64,000 nt of DNA, from contig NZ_CM001441.1 in assembly GCF_000244895.1 (NCBI RefSeq), positions 2,748,226 to 2,812,225 of the forward strand, written 5' to 3'. This DNA comes from Desulfosporosinus youngiae DSM 17734 (lineage in GTDB: Bacteria; Bacillota; Desulfitobacteriia; Desulfitobacteriales; Desulfitobacteriaceae). A program made the position numbers and the translations under genes. A model generated the notes under the pieces. The model was not told where the DNA came from, ran no database searches, and worked only from the letters and a program-made list of their open reading frames with translations. Shown piece after piece: positions 41,224 to 50,672 of this stretch; the first letter of the stretch is position 1; each line of letters opens with the position of its first letter.

Positions 41224-42117
41224 ATGCGATTTTTTTCGCAAAGCAACCTGCTGAAGTCCTGGAAAGTAAGGCCTTGGTCAAAGATAAAATTCAATATGAC
41301 AACAGGAGGAAAACTAGGCTTAACGGTGGTTATTTTCGTATTCCTGACCGGGGTTATTTCCGGGCTGTTCATGGACCAGGCCCATCAGGTTCCTTCGGGG
41401 GCTTCTTTGGAATCCCCCAGCTGGGCCCACCCTCTGGGCACAGATGATTTGGGAATTGATCTCTGGGCCCAAATCTGCCATGGCGCCGGCATCAGTATGC
41501 TGGTAGGCTTTGGGGCGGCCTTCCTTGCCGGAGTGGGCGGCAGTTGGCTGGGGATTTTAGCCGGTTACTATGGAAAATGGGCTGACAGGCTGATCATGGG
41601 CTTGTGTGATGTTATGATGGTCATTCCCCAGCTGCCCATGATGATCGTCTTCGGCGCTTTTTTTGGTTCCAGTTTAAAAAACATCATCATCGTCATCGCG
41701 GTTTTGGCTTGGACAGGACCGGCCAGGACGGTGAGAGCCAGAATCCTCTCTGTCAGGCAGGACGACTATATTCGTGCCGCCCAAGGATATGGAGCAGGAT
41801 TTTTTCACTTGGCTATGAGGCACTTTATTCCTGCCGTCACGCCCATCATGATGGTCAGCATCATCCGCATTGTCAGTCACGCTATTGTAGCGGAAGCCGG
41901 CTTGGCATTTCTGGGCTTGGGGGACCCTGTCTCCAAAAGCTGGGGAATGATTTTAAACCGCTCTATCAATTTTCCGGGCATTTATTTTACAGAGTACTGG
42001 CAGTGGTGGGTTATGGCCCCCTTATTATCCTTAACCCTGCTGGTCATGGCTGTTGCTTTTGTGAGCAGAGATCTGGAGCGGCTGGTTAATCACAAGCTGG
42101 AAGGTAGTGGAAAATGA
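41224..42117 (+). CDS. NikC/DppC-type ABC permease
   Basis: A 297-residue permease with the OppC-type N-terminal helix, then HPLGTDDLGIDLWAQICHGAG (about 75-95) and the EAA loop RAAQGYGAGFFHLAMRHFIPAVTPIMM. ATG 41224 is just after the preceding stop; an in-frame ATG at 41185 would overlap the first permease and lacks a ribosome site. It overlaps the ATPase gene by 4 bases. Confidence 0.88.
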   Translation: MRFFSQSNLLKSWKVRPWSKIKFNMTTGGKLGLTVVIFVFLTGVISGLFMDQAHQVPSGASLESPSWAHPLGTDDLGIDLWAQICHGAGISMLVGFGAAFLAGVGGSWLGILAGYYGKWADRLIMGLCDVMMVIPQLPMMIVFGAFFGSSLKNIIIVIAVLAWTGPARTVRARILSVRQDDYIRAAQGYGAGFFHLAMRHFIPAVTPIMMVSIIRIVSHAIVAEAGLAFLGLGDPVSKSWGMILNRSINFPGIYFTEYWQWWVMAPLLSLTLLVMAVAFVSRDLERLVNHKLEGSGK

Positions 42118-43895
42118 ATCAGGTAACCTTAACGGTTAGGAATTTGTCCGTTTGTTATGAGCAGATAAGCAATATATTTGCCGTTCACAACGTCAGTTTT
42201 GACTTAAAGGGTGGGGAAAGAGTCGGCATTATTGGCGAATCCGGCTCCGGAAAATCCTCCCTGGCTTTGGCCTTAATGGGGCTGCTGCAAAATCAGGCGG
42301 TTGTTCAGGGGGAGATCCTTTATGACGGTCTCCCTCTCAATCAGCTTACGGAGCAAGAATGGAACGAATACCGCTGGGATAAAATTGCCCTGGTCTTTCA
42401 AAACAGCCTGGATGTTTTCAATCCCGTTTTGACCATCGGTGAACAAATTGTGGAGTGTATCAAACGGCATTCGCCGCTGAGCCCAAAAGCCGCTCTGGAA
42501 AAAACAGAGGACCTGCTGGAAATGGTGGGTCTCGATAAATCCTGGTGCAGGGCATACCCTCATCAGCTTTCCGGAGGCATGCGCCAAAAGACCCTGATTG
42601 CCATGGCCTTGTCCTGTGATCCCGCGATCTTGCTGGTGGATGAACCCACTATGGCTCTGGATGCCGTGGCGAAAAATGAAATTGTCCGGCTTCTGCAAAG
42701 ACTGCAGGCTGAAAAAGGCTTTGCCTTGCTGGTTATCTCCCATGAGCTGCCGGTGATTAAAAGCCTGACCACTCGCTTGATGGTGATGTATGCCGGCAAT
42801 ATCATGGAAGCCGGGCCTACGGGAGAAATGCTGCAGGATGCCCTGCATCCTTATACCAGGGGGTTGGTTTATGCTTCTCCGGCCATAAATCCTTACCGGG
42901 ATATGTGGGGAATTCCCGGTGAAATCGAGAGGAGCAGCGAAAACCAATGTCCCTTTTACAGCCGCTGTAAGCAAAGTATTGAAGCGTGCCAAAGGGAGCA
43001 TCCGCTTCTTGCAGATGCCCGGCCCCGCAGGCAGGTAGCCTGTATTCGCGGAGGAATTGTAACTCTTTTGCAAGGGACGAACCTGCACAAAAAATATCCG
43101 GCCAAAGGAAAAAGCATTCAAGCTTGCAGCGCCTGCAGCCTTCAGGTCAGATCCGGGGAGGTCGTCGCTCTCATAGGGGAATCCGGCTCGGGCAAGACTA
43201 CGCTGGCGGAGATTTTAGCGGGAGCCTTGCCGCCGGATCAGGGAGAGGTGTTTTTTGAAGGACGCAGGGTGAAGGGAAACAGTGAAACCTCCAGAAAAGG
43301 CGGCCTGCAGATGGTTTTTCAGGACCCTCTCTCCACCATCAATGAACAGTTCACCATTGCCGAGGCCGTACGGGAGCCTCTGGATATTATTAAAGAGGGT
43401 GGGAAGGAGCAGCGCCTGAATGTGGTTCGCTCAGCCCTTAAAAGGGTACAGCTGCCCTCTGGGGATGATTTTTTAGCCCGGCGCTGTTATACCCTGAGCG
43501 GAGGACAGCGGCAAAGGATAGCCTTGGCCCGCAGTCTGGTGATGAAGCCTAAACTTCTGATTGCTGATGAAATCAGTGCTATGCTGGACCCTTCAACAGG
43601 GGCCAATATTCTGAGGCTGCTCAAGGGACTGCAAAACACAGAGGGCTTCGCTATGCTCTATATTACCCATGACCTATCCTTGGCCCAAAAAATTGCGGAC
43701 AAAATTTACGTTATGCACAGGGGAATTATCATTGAGGAAGGTGCCTTGGGGGAGGTGTTTTTAAATCCTCAAGCAGACTACACGAAAACTCTCTTGATTA
43801 ATGCGGGGATTATTAAAGGAAATCAAGGGCACAGGCGTGTAGCCTGCAGGCGGCCAAAAGCAAAGACAGCCGCCAAGCAATTGCGGCTGCTTTAG
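42114..43895 (+). CDS. Fused double ATPase of nickel/peptide importer (NikD-NikE/DppD-DppF type)
   Basis: One 593-residue polypeptide carries both ATPase domains that are usually separate subunits. Domain 1: Walker A GESGSGKSS (about 41-49), signature LSGGM, Walker B LLVDEPT. A cysteine-containing oligo_HPY-like segment (NQCPFYSRCKQSIEACQREHP, about 280-300) joins to domain 2: Walker A GESGSGKTT (about 353-361), signature LSGGQRQR, Walker B LIADEIS. In domain 2 the usual DEP is DEI. The start overlaps the permease stop as ATGA. A basic tail (RRVACRRPKAKTAAKQ) ends the protein. Confidence 0.9.
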   Translation: MNQVTLTVRNLSVCYEQISNIFAVHNVSFDLKGGERVGIIGESGSGKSSLALALMGLLQNQAVVQGEILYDGLPLNQLTEQEWNEYRWDKIALVFQNSLDVFNPVLTIGEQIVECIKRHSPLSPKAALEKTEDLLEMVGLDKSWCRAYPHQLSGGMRQKTLIAMALSCDPAILLVDEPTMALDAVAKNEIVRLLQRLQAEKGFALLVISHELPVIKSLTTRLMVMYAGNIMEAGPTGEMLQDALHPYTRGLVYASPAINPYRDMWGIPGEIERSSENQCPFYSRCKQSIEACQREHPLLADARPRRQVACIRGGIVTLLQGTNLHKKYPAKGKSIQACSACSLQVRSGEVVALIGESGSGKTTLAEILAGALPPDQGEVFFEGRRVKGNSETSRKGGLQMVFQDPLSTINEQFTIAEAVREPLDIIKEGGKEQRLNVVRSALKRVQLPSGDDFLARRCYTLSGGQRQRIALARSLVMKPKLLIADEISAMLDPSTGANILRLLKGLQNTEGFAMLYITHDLSLAQKIADKIYVMHRGIIIEEGALGEVFLNPQADYTKTLLINAGIIKGNQGHRRVACRRPKAKTAAKQLRLL

Positions 43896-43935
43896 AGGAA
43901 GAGATAGCTGACAGTCGGATTATTTTGAAAGCTTT

Positions 43936-43980
43936 TCAGAGAGGTTGGTCAGTCAGGCTGATCAATCTCTATAATTTTTT
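43936..43980 (+). terminator. Probable terminator of importer operon
   Basis: AGAGAGGTTGGTCAG and CTGATCAATCTCT form an imperfect stem; ATAATTTTTT follows. Confidence 0.65.
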
Positions 43981-44058
43981 CGAGGAAAAGCATCAAGTCT
44001 CCGGAAGGTCCAGGAGAACAGAAGCCTCTTTGTAAATGAATAGTGCTGAATTTCCGGG

Positions 44059-44087
44059 TTGACAGTGAGAATAGTTTTCATTATCAT
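44059..44087 (+). promoter_or_regulatory. Fur-box promoter of AraC-type gene
   Basis: A perfect TTGACA (44059-44064) and TATCAT (44082-44087) with a 17-base spacer. The spacer and -10 form TGAGAATAGTTTTCATTATCA, close to the Fur box (GATAATGATAATCATTATC type), so iron-bound Fur would block the polymerase. Confidence 0.65.
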
Positions 44088-44183
44088 ATAGGGCAAACAG
44101 AGAGATGTTATTAATAGACAATGATTATTGAACCCATCAGCAACTCATAAGTTGGCGATGAAGTAAAAGGAGATGAGTGATGA

Positions 44184-45167
44184 ATGGAGGTGTCAGCTGA
44201 GGAAAAGCTTTTTTACGGTCATAATATCACGGTGATAAAAAGAGAACCGGATTGTACCGTGTACAAAATGAAAGATGTGTGCGGCGAAGGGACCATGACC
44301 CGCTATCAAGTTTTCCCGGGTATCGACTTAATGTACAATGACTTTTACCTGCAAAATTGTTTTTTAAAGTTGCGGCCGAAGGTCGAAATGATAGGAATCG
44401 ACCATTGCTGCCAGGGCTGTAGGGAGTGGAAACTGCAGAACAATTTATATATGTATTTACAAGAGAGAGATTTACAAAAACCCCAAACTTGCCGGGCCAT
44501 TGACTTACCGTTCAGCCATTATCAGGGCATAACCATTGCCATATACATCGAGGAAGCGTCGAACACTCTCTCCGCTTTAACAGACGGATTTTTTCTCGAC
44601 TTGTATGGTTTACGCAATAAACTCTGTTCCTGCAAAAGGCCCTTTATTCTCAAGGCAGGGGACTCTATTCAGCGTATTTTTTCCGAACTCTATGCTGTGC
44701 CCGATCAGATCCGGGAAAACTATTTTAAAATTAAGGTTTTGGAATTGCTTTTGTTTTTGAGTGTCGCCGATGTCTCGCCAAACAGCAGGGCAAGACCTTA
44801 CTTTCCCAAAAACCAGGTGGATGCGGTGAGAGAGATTCGGAAGTACATGACGGATCATCCAGACAAACACCTGACTCTCGAAGAATTGTCCGCCCAGTTT
44901 GGAATTCCCCTTACTGCCATGAAGGCCTGTTTTAAGGAGATTTATGGCACATCAGTCTATGCCTATCTCCGTTCCTGCCGTATCCGGACAACTGCCAATC
45001 TGCTAGGGCAAACAACAAAAAGTATCACTGACATTGCCCGTCAGGTCGGCTATGAAAATCCCAGCAAATTTGCAGCGGCCTTTAAAGCGGTCATGAATAT
45101 GCCGCCCTTGCAATATAGAAACAGTAAAGCAGTCACTCCCCTCTGGCGGGAACCGCTGGACGGTTAA
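44184..45167 (+). CDS. AraC-family regulator, PchR-like
   Basis: A 327-residue regulator whose last 100 residues are an AraC double helix-turn-helix (LTLEELSAQFGIPLTAMKACF and ITDIARQVGYENPSKFAAAFK). The N-terminal 200 residues resemble the PchR group of siderophore-responsive activators: GEGTMTRYQVFPGIDLMYND early, then IDHCCQGCREWKL. ATG 44184 has AAAGGAG 11 bases away; a 6-codon frame from ATG 44180 has better spacing and overlaps it. Fur-box control fits iron or metal-chelate sensing; the importer operon upstream is a likely target. Confidence 0.85.
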   Translation: MEVSAEEKLFYGHNITVIKREPDCTVYKMKDVCGEGTMTRYQVFPGIDLMYNDFYLQNCFLKLRPKVEMIGIDHCCQGCREWKLQNNLYMYLQERDLQKPQTCRAIDLPFSHYQGITIAIYIEEASNTLSALTDGFFLDLYGLRNKLCSCKRPFILKAGDSIQRIFSELYAVPDQIRENYFKIKVLELLLFLSVADVSPNSRARPYFPKNQVDAVREIRKYMTDHPDKHLTLEELSAQFGIPLTAMKACFKEIYGTSVYAYLRSCRIRTTANLLGQTTKSITDIARQVGYENPSKFAAAFKAVMNMPPLQYRNSKAVTPLWREPLDG

Positions 45168-45280
45168 TATAGAAATAGTTTTATCAGACTATTATTTTTT
45201 AAATTGGGGGATAACTAGATACTATGAAAAAGAATAATATGGATGGAAGAATTTATTTTAACTAAGAGGATCGGTGATAC

Positions 45281-46711
45281 ATGATAGGGTATTTTCTATT
45301 CTTCATAAGCCTTCTTCAGGTGATATTCATTGGCACAGTCATTCTCTTAGAAAACCGCCCTCCTGGAAAAACCATAACTTGGCTTTTTATACTTGCTCTT
45401 CTTCCTCTCTTGGGGACCGTGTTTTATGTGGTTTTTGGCCGAAAAACCCAGGGACCATTATTTTATGGTAAACATATACCGGATAAACCCTTAGAGAAAA
45501 TCGTTCGCCAGCAGCAAACTGGGATTAAACCCATTAATATGCCGGCTACCTCAAGCGCAGGATTGGATTCTAAATTAGCGAGCCTTTTCTTAAACTCAGG
45601 CTTGGCCCCTTTAACTCTACATAATCGTGCGGAGATTCTTTTGAATGGCAGAGAAAAATTCAAAGCATTATTTAACGCTTTAGAAGAGGCAACCCATCAC
45701 ATTCACCTCAGTTACTATATCTTTAAGGACGATGAAATCGGTGAAGATGTAATAAAAATCTTAAGCCGTAAAGTTGCTGAAGGAGTGGAAGTCAGAGCCA
45801 TTTTCGACGGCATGGGAAGTCTTTCGATTTCAGAGAAGTTTATAAAAAAAATGCGGAAAGCAGGGATTCAGGCAGAATGGTTTTTTCCCATCCGCTTTCC
45901 GTATCTTACGTCCAGATTAAATCTCCGTTACCACCGCAAGCTTGTCGTTGTGGATGGACGAATCGGCTTTATGGGCGGACTTAATATAGGAGACGAGTAC
46001 TTATCCCGGGATTCTAAATTAGGGTTTTGGCGGGATACCCATCTGAAATTAGAAGGGCAAGCAGTCCATACCCTTCAATCGGTTTTTCTAAATGATTGGT
46101 ATTTTGTAACTCATCAGGAATTTAAAGGTCCCTGTTATTTTCCGGAGACAACGGTTTCTCAGAATCTACCCATCCAAATTCTGGCGAGTGGACCAGATTC
46201 CAAATGGCCATCAATTTTGCAGAGCTTTTTTAGTACGATCACAATGGCTAAACAGAGCGTCTATATAGAAACTCCCTACTTCATTCCGGACGAAAGTTTG
46301 ATCATGGCCTTAAAGACGGCAGCCCTTAGTGGTTTAGACGTGCGCTTGATTATTCAGGGAATCCCTGAACACAAACTGACCTATCTGGCAATGAACTCCT
46401 ATATCGAAGAATTACTTAAAGCGGGTGTAAAGATTTACAAATACATGAAAGGAACTCTTCATGCCAAGATTCTCATTATAGATAATCATCTGGCTTGTGC
46501 AGGGTCTGCCAACACGGATCTTAGAAGTTTTTTCCTTGATTTTGAGATCAGTGCTTTTATGTTTGACCAGGTGTTGAATGAACACTTAAGAAATAATTTT
46601 GAGGCGGATTTAAAGGAAAGTACTCAGGTCAATCTTAAAGAGTTTCAAGGCCGTTCGGTCATGGTACGGTTTAAGGAATCATGTGCGCGTTTGTTTTCAT
46701 CTCTTTTATAA
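45281..46711 (+). CDS. cls: Cardiolipin synthase
   Basis: Condenses phosphatidylglycerol to cardiolipin at the membrane. The 476-residue protein has two N-terminal membrane helices (about 2-22 and 32-52) and two phospholipase-D HKD motifs, YHRKLVVVDG (about 217-226) and LHAKILIIDN (about 394-403), with the usual GGLNIGDEYL after the first. ATG 45281 follows GAGGATCGGTG. It is a single gene with its own terminator. Confidence 0.93.
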   Translation: MIGYFLFFISLLQVIFIGTVILLENRPPGKTITWLFILALLPLLGTVFYVVFGRKTQGPLFYGKHIPDKPLEKIVRQQQTGIKPINMPATSSAGLDSKLASLFLNSGLAPLTLHNRAEILLNGREKFKALFNALEEATHHIHLSYYIFKDDEIGEDVIKILSRKVAEGVEVRAIFDGMGSLSISEKFIKKMRKAGIQAEWFFPIRFPYLTSRLNLRYHRKLVVVDGRIGFMGGLNIGDEYLSRDSKLGFWRDTHLKLEGQAVHTLQSVFLNDWYFVTHQEFKGPCYFPETTVSQNLPIQILASGPDSKWPSILQSFFSTITMAKQSVYIETPYFIPDESLIMALKTAALSGLDVRLIIQGIPEHKLTYLAMNSYIEELLKAGVKIYKYMKGTLHAKILIIDNHLACAGSANTDLRSFFLDFEISAFMFDQVLNEHLRNNFEADLKESTQVNLKEFQGRSVMVRFKESCARLFSSLL

Positions 46712-47109
46712 TTCAATAAAACCCTAACGATTATCTGTTATCGTTGTTACCCCCGATAATTTTTATATTAATTATGTTTGACCACCAAACACGATTACCG
46801 ATAATTCCTGGAAAGACGATGGCAATACATTAATAACGTTTGCCACCGTCCTTTTTGTTGGCATGATAAGTTATTATTAATGATTAAGGGCTTTTGTATT
46901 TGTACTAAAATTATATGAGTGCATCAGAAAATGCGTTCCAAATACGTCTAAATAGAATATAAGCACGAGACAAAGATTAATTTTTAGCTCTGTACATCCG
47001 GAATGTATGGTATTATTGTTTAGCATCATAAAGACAAACAGACATTCTTATCTGAGCAAGTATAATCTTGTTGATATATTCAGAGAAAAGGCAGGAGGTC
47101 GACGACGAG
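46712..47109. other. Intergenic region with terminator
   Basis: GACGATGGCAA (46815-46825) pairs with TTGCCACCGTC (46840-46850), followed by CTTTTTG, which would end the cls transcript. The remaining 250 bases are AT-rich promoter space for the sigma-factor gene; no further gene is seen. Confidence 0.6.
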
Positions 47110-47619
47110 GTGGAGGTCAATTCGTCCTTTGATGAGACCTATGAACTATTATTTCCTTTGATTTACCGATTTGTATCGATTCGTATTCCCAAAGCGGATG
47201 TGGAAGATGTGACCGCCGAAATTATTGTGAAAGTGTGGCGGAATTTGCCGAATATGGAGAAACTATCAGCACTCAAACCATGGGCCTTAAAGATCGCCGC
47301 CCATCAGATTGCAGATTATTACCGAAGTCATAAACGCACGCCCGTCATGGCTTTAGACGATACTCCTTTGCCCTTGCCCCAGACTGATCAAAGCGAGTCC
47401 TGGGCAACTCTTTTAAGCGTCAAAGAAACCTTAGCTAAGCTTTCCCCGCAGCAGGTTAACGTCATCCAACTCCGATTGATTGAAGGTTTTAGTGCCATAG
47501 AAGCAGCAGAGATTTTAGGAACAACTCAGCAGGCAGTGGACAGCCTTTTATACCGGGCAAAGAAAGGGTTCCGAAAAATCTATCAAGGGAATCTGGACAG
47601 AGGAGGTAGAGTCCGATGA
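47110..47619 (+). CDS. ECF-type RNA polymerase sigma factor
   Basis: A 169-residue sigma factor. Region 2 is FPLIYRFVSIRIPKADVEDVTAEIIVKVWRNL (about 16-48) and region 4 is LAKLSPQQVNVIQLRLIEGFSAIEAAEILGTTQQAVDSLLYRAKKGFRK (about 108-155). GTG 47110 has AGGAGG about 11 bases upstream; TTG 47068 in frame would add 14 residues. It overlaps the next gene by 4 bases, the usual sigma/anti-sigma arrangement. Confidence 0.88.
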   Translation: MEVNSSFDETYELLFPLIYRFVSIRIPKADVEDVTAEIIVKVWRNLPNMEKLSALKPWALKIAAHQIADYYRSHKRTPVMALDDTPLPLPQTDQSESWATLLSVKETLAKLSPQQVNVIQLRLIEGFSAIEAAEILGTTQQAVDSLLYRAKKGFRKIYQGNLDRGGRVR

Positions 47620-48920
47620 AAAGGTTTTTTAATAAACCGGATCTCACCGCTCTCTGGGAAGAGGATGGTGATTTGCAGCGTATGAAAGCATTCTTCCAAA
47701 CGATTGAGACAGATTCAGAGAGGAACGAGCAAATTAAGCAGAGTGTAAAGCAGAAGGCTCTTGAGAAAATGGCAAAAACCGAAGAACTGGAACCATTGCC
47801 GGTGTATGAGCATGAAAAAGAAGGCTTAACCCAACGTATACGAGACAAAATACTCACTCTGCGTTATTTTAGACAGTGGAAACTCGGCCTTTCAGTCGCT
47901 GTGCTGGCGGTCCTTGTCATCATTGGACAGGATGCGTTGAATGGTTCAGGGAGTCTGTTTCCTCGTATGGGGGGCATGCAGAAATCTAACCAATCCGCAG
48001 AACTCGCTGACAGAGCACCACAGATTGCCGCTTCAAATGGTTCCGCAGCAGCAGGCGGGGAGATGAATGCCAAGAGTAAAGCATTTGGTGACAGCTCTCT
48101 GGAAAGCGGAGTGGCAGGACCGCAAGCAAATTCTTTATATAGTATGGATGAATCTGTAGCAATGCAAAAGGAAGCCGCAGTTCTTCCTGTTCCACCGGAA
48201 GAAGATGTTGTGCCGCCTGCTGATACAGGGGTTCCCCGCAAAATGATTCATGATTTATCCTTAACCCTTGAAGTAACGAACATTAACGATACAGTCACAT
48301 CAGTCAGCCAGGAAGTACAGAAACTTCAAGGGTATGTCATTTCCTCCCGCCAAAGCGGATCGGACAATCATTCATCCGCCTATCTGACGGCTAAAATACC
48401 AGCCGATAAGCTTAGTGTATTACGGGATTCATTCCCTGCCTGGGGTAAAGTGCTCGATCAAGAACTGTTTACCAACGACATTACCAATCAATACTATGAT
48501 TCTCAAACTCGCTTACAAGTTCTGGAGGCGCAAGAAAAGCGTTATCTGGAGATTTTAAATCAGGCCCAAACGGTTGACGATGTGCTTAAAGTCGAGAACT
48601 CTTTAGTAAACATCCGGCAGCAAATCGAACAATTAAAGGGTCAATTAAAACTTTGGAACAACCAAGTAGATTACTCCACAGTCAACCTTCAGATCATTAC
48701 CCGCCAAAGCCCTAATGTCAATGTCCAGGACCCGTGGCAGCCGATTTCCTGGAGCGAAACCTGGAAAGCGGCAAGAGATGCTGTACTGAAAACTCTGAGC
48801 ACTACCTGGAATGGGCTGAATTATCTGGTGGTCGGTATAGGGTATGCCTTGCCGTACCTGCTGGCCTGTGCTTTGGGCTGGAGCCTTTATAGAGTATGGA
48901 AAAAGAGCAGATCCCAGTAG
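47616..48920 (+). CDS. DUF4349 membrane protein, probable partner of the sigma factor
   Basis: A 434-residue protein. The cytoplasmic N-terminus (about 1-85) is charged, a membrane helix lies at about 89-107 (LGLSVAVLAVLVIIGQDAL), a Ser/Ala/Gly-rich linker follows, then the DUF4349 domain (about 205-375) with a long coiled-coil (RLQVLEAQEKRYLEILNQA to LKLWNNQVDYSTV), and a second membrane helix near 402-423. The first 85 residues could hold an anti-sigma element, though no zinc HXXXCXXC motif is present. ATG 47616 overlaps the sigma stop. A repeat cluster begins shortly after the end. Confidence 0.82.
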   Translation: MKRFFNKPDLTALWEEDGDLQRMKAFFQTIETDSERNEQIKQSVKQKALEKMAKTEELEPLPVYEHEKEGLTQRIRDKILTLRYFRQWKLGLSVAVLAVLVIIGQDALNGSGSLFPRMGGMQKSNQSAELADRAPQIAASNGSAAAGGEMNAKSKAFGDSSLESGVAGPQANSLYSMDESVAMQKEAAVLPVPPEEDVVPPADTGVPRKMIHDLSLTLEVTNINDTVTSVSQEVQKLQGYVISSRQSGSDNHSSAYLTAKIPADKLSVLRDSFPAWGKVLDQELFTNDITNQYYDSQTRLQVLEAQEKRYLEILNQAQTVDDVLKVENSLVNIRQQIEQLKGQLKLWNNQVDYSTVNLQIITRQSPNVNVQDPWQPISWSETWKAARDAVLKTLSTTWNGLNYLVVGIGYALPYLLACALGWSLYRVWKKSRSQ

Positions 48921-49009
48921 TAGCTTAACTAGGGCTGAACATTACCCCTGCTCTGAAAAAAGCCTCCTGGGTTAGACAGGGGGGCGGTTCTACTGTCTGA
49001 CTCTGGAGC

Positions 49010-49226
49010 GGAGCGCTTGTCTGCTATGTTAACCCGTGCGAAGACGATGTCTTCGGTCCGCACGCGTCTGCGAGTTCCGCCGCTGGCTCGCTGGACGGTT
49101 CGCGAGCGCGTCCGAACCTCTGGGTATTTCTGCATGTGAACCTGCGGCGCGCTACGGGGACGCGAACCGTCTGCGCTCGCCTTAGCGCGGCTCCACTGAC
49201 GCATCCGCTTAGCAGACAAGCGCTCC
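49010..49226 (-). repeat. Interspersed repeat, copy D, with 17-bp terminal inverted repeats
   Basis: The element is bounded by GGAGCGCTTGTCTGCTA (49010-49026) and its exact complement at 49210-49226. Inside, ACCTCTGGGTATTTCTGCATGTGAACC (about 49116-49142) matches the conserved block of copy C, in the same orientation, and GCGAAGACGATGTCTTCG resembles a short palindrome in copy B. It is otherwise diverged and very GC-rich. No coding capacity is supported. Confidence 0.65.
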
Positions 49227-49348
49227 TTCAGCCAGTTTGTTGAGAATGTAAGCAAAACTTTGGGGGGGGCCTGGTAAGGCTTCGTGGAATCTTTTACCCT
49301 AAAAAAAGACCCTAAAGGCATGCAGAACAATCCCTAGACCCGCAGGCA
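49227..49348. other. Spacer between inverted repeat copies
   Basis: Non-coding; contains a G-run (49262-49269) and an A-run (49302-49307). Confidence 0.4.
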
Positions 49349-49670
49349 GGGCAGCTTCGTCCACAGAAGCGAACCCATTGCATGGAGAGGCGATAAAAGC
49401 CCACAAGACGGTGCGGGGAAACGGAGCCACGGGTTCACATCAGGTATTACCCGGAGGTTTGGCACGAAAGTGTCCGGTGGACAGTTTCGCCGAAGCGGCA
49501 ATCTCCAAAGAAGACTTATCCGCTGAAGGTAGCTCCCGCACCGGCGAGTGGGCCAGCCTCGGAGTGCTGCGGTACGAAGACACTGTCTTCGCACGAATTA
49601 ACTAATCTTGCACGGATGTGGCGAAGCTGCCCAACCCGGGAGCTGCCCAACCCAAGAAACCTATCCCCTT
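49349..49670 (+). repeat. Interspersed repeat, copy B
   Basis: This is the most complete copy. It has the 5' block (GGCAGCTTC..., GCATGGAGAGGCGATAAAAG near 49380), the central GCCACGGGTTCACATCAGGT (about 49426), the CCGGTGGACAGTTTCGCCGA block (about 49470) that copy C lacks, and the 3' CCTCGGAGTGCTG block (about 49556). A unique 30-base insertion near 49570-49600 contains ACGAAGACACTGTCTTCGCAC. Minus-strand translation gives PDVNPWLRFPAP, shared by the other copies, but no gene is supported. Confidence 0.8.
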
Positions 49671-49690
49671 GTCTCAAGTATCCGCAACCT

Positions 49691-49734
49691 AAAAGGGCCT
49701 GGACCTGCATCAAAAGCGTGGTCCAGGCCCTTTT
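49691..49734. terminator. Strong hairpin after repeat B
   Basis: AAAAGGGCCTGGAC and GTCCAGGCCCTTTT are exact complements around a 16-base loop, with A and T runs for either direction. Confidence 0.8.
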
Positions 49735-49818
49735 CCCGGCAGCCGGCTGACTTTACGTAGAACTATAATCTCTATATAATAAGTAAATGAATCTTCAACC
49801 AAGGCAGGGGGTATTTAC

Positions 49819-50670
49819 TTGAAACTATCAAAGCGATCAAAGTTTATTGGCAGGATCATAGGAATTTCTGTCGGAGCCATCCTTGCTGCTTACGGAATTC
49901 AGGGCTTTATTGTCTATTCCGGCTTAAGCAGCGGCGGAGTCGGCGGGATTGCTTTGCTCCTCTTCTATACGTTAGGTCTTCCGATTGGGGTCATGACCTT
50001 TCTTTTGAATGTGCCTCTGCTTGTTTTAGGATGGCGGGAAGTGGATAAACAATTCGTCTTTAAGACCATATGGGGGCTGGCAGTATTCTCTGTTTTCCTG
50101 GATCTATTCAGCGGGGTTCAACCGCTGGACTTTAACGACATATTGTTAGGGGCACTCTATGGCGGGGTTATCTCCGGGGTTTCCTCAGCCATAGTCTTTC
50201 ACTTTGGCGGGAGCTTAGGCGGCACAGACATCGTCTCTAAAATCATTCAGCAGAAATATGGTGTGCCCATGGGAACCTCCGCCCTGGCTATCAACGGATT
50301 GATCATCCTGCTATCCTGGGCGGTGCTGGGTTCAAAAGCGGCACTTTATACCCTGGTTATGCTTTTTGTTTATGGCCGCGTGCTTGACCTGGTTCAGAGC
50401 GGAGTTCCGTCGAAATCAATCACCATCATATCAGATCGATCCGAAGAACTCGTCGACCGAATTATGGTGGATCTAGGCCGGGGCGCCACCTATCTGCATG
50501 GCAGGGGAGCTTACTCCTGCGAGCCGAAAGACATTATTATCTGTGTTGTCAGTCTGCCTGAAATAGGCCGGCTGAAACGAGCTGTACGGGAAGTTGATCC
50601 CAATGCTTTTATAATCATCCAAAATGCAGGGGAAGTCTTTGGCAGCGGGTTTATTACTAATGAGGGCTAG
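49819..50670 (+). CDS. YitT family membrane protein (DUF161-DUF2179)
   Basis: A 283-residue protein with five to six membrane segments in the first 205 residues (the DUF161 repeats, with GGVGGIALLLFYTLGLPIG and GGSLGGTDIVSKIIQQK) and a soluble DUF2179 domain at about 215-283 (SEELVDRIMVDLGRGATYLHGRGAYS). TTG 49819 follows AGGGGGTATT. The family is common in Firmicutes; function is not established. Confidence 0.9.
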   Translation: MKLSKRSKFIGRIIGISVGAILAAYGIQGFIVYSGLSSGGVGGIALLLFYTLGLPIGVMTFLLNVPLLVLGWREVDKQFVFKTIWGLAVFSVFLDLFSGVQPLDFNDILLGALYGGVISGVSSAIVFHFGGSLGGTDIVSKIIQQKYGVPMGTSALAINGLIILLSWAVLGSKAALYTLVMLFVYGRVLDLVQSGVPSKSITIISDRSEELVDRIMVDLGRGATYLHGRGAYSCEPKDIIICVVSLPEIGRLKRAVREVDPNAFIIIQNAGEVFGSGFITNEG

Positions 50671-50672
50671 TG

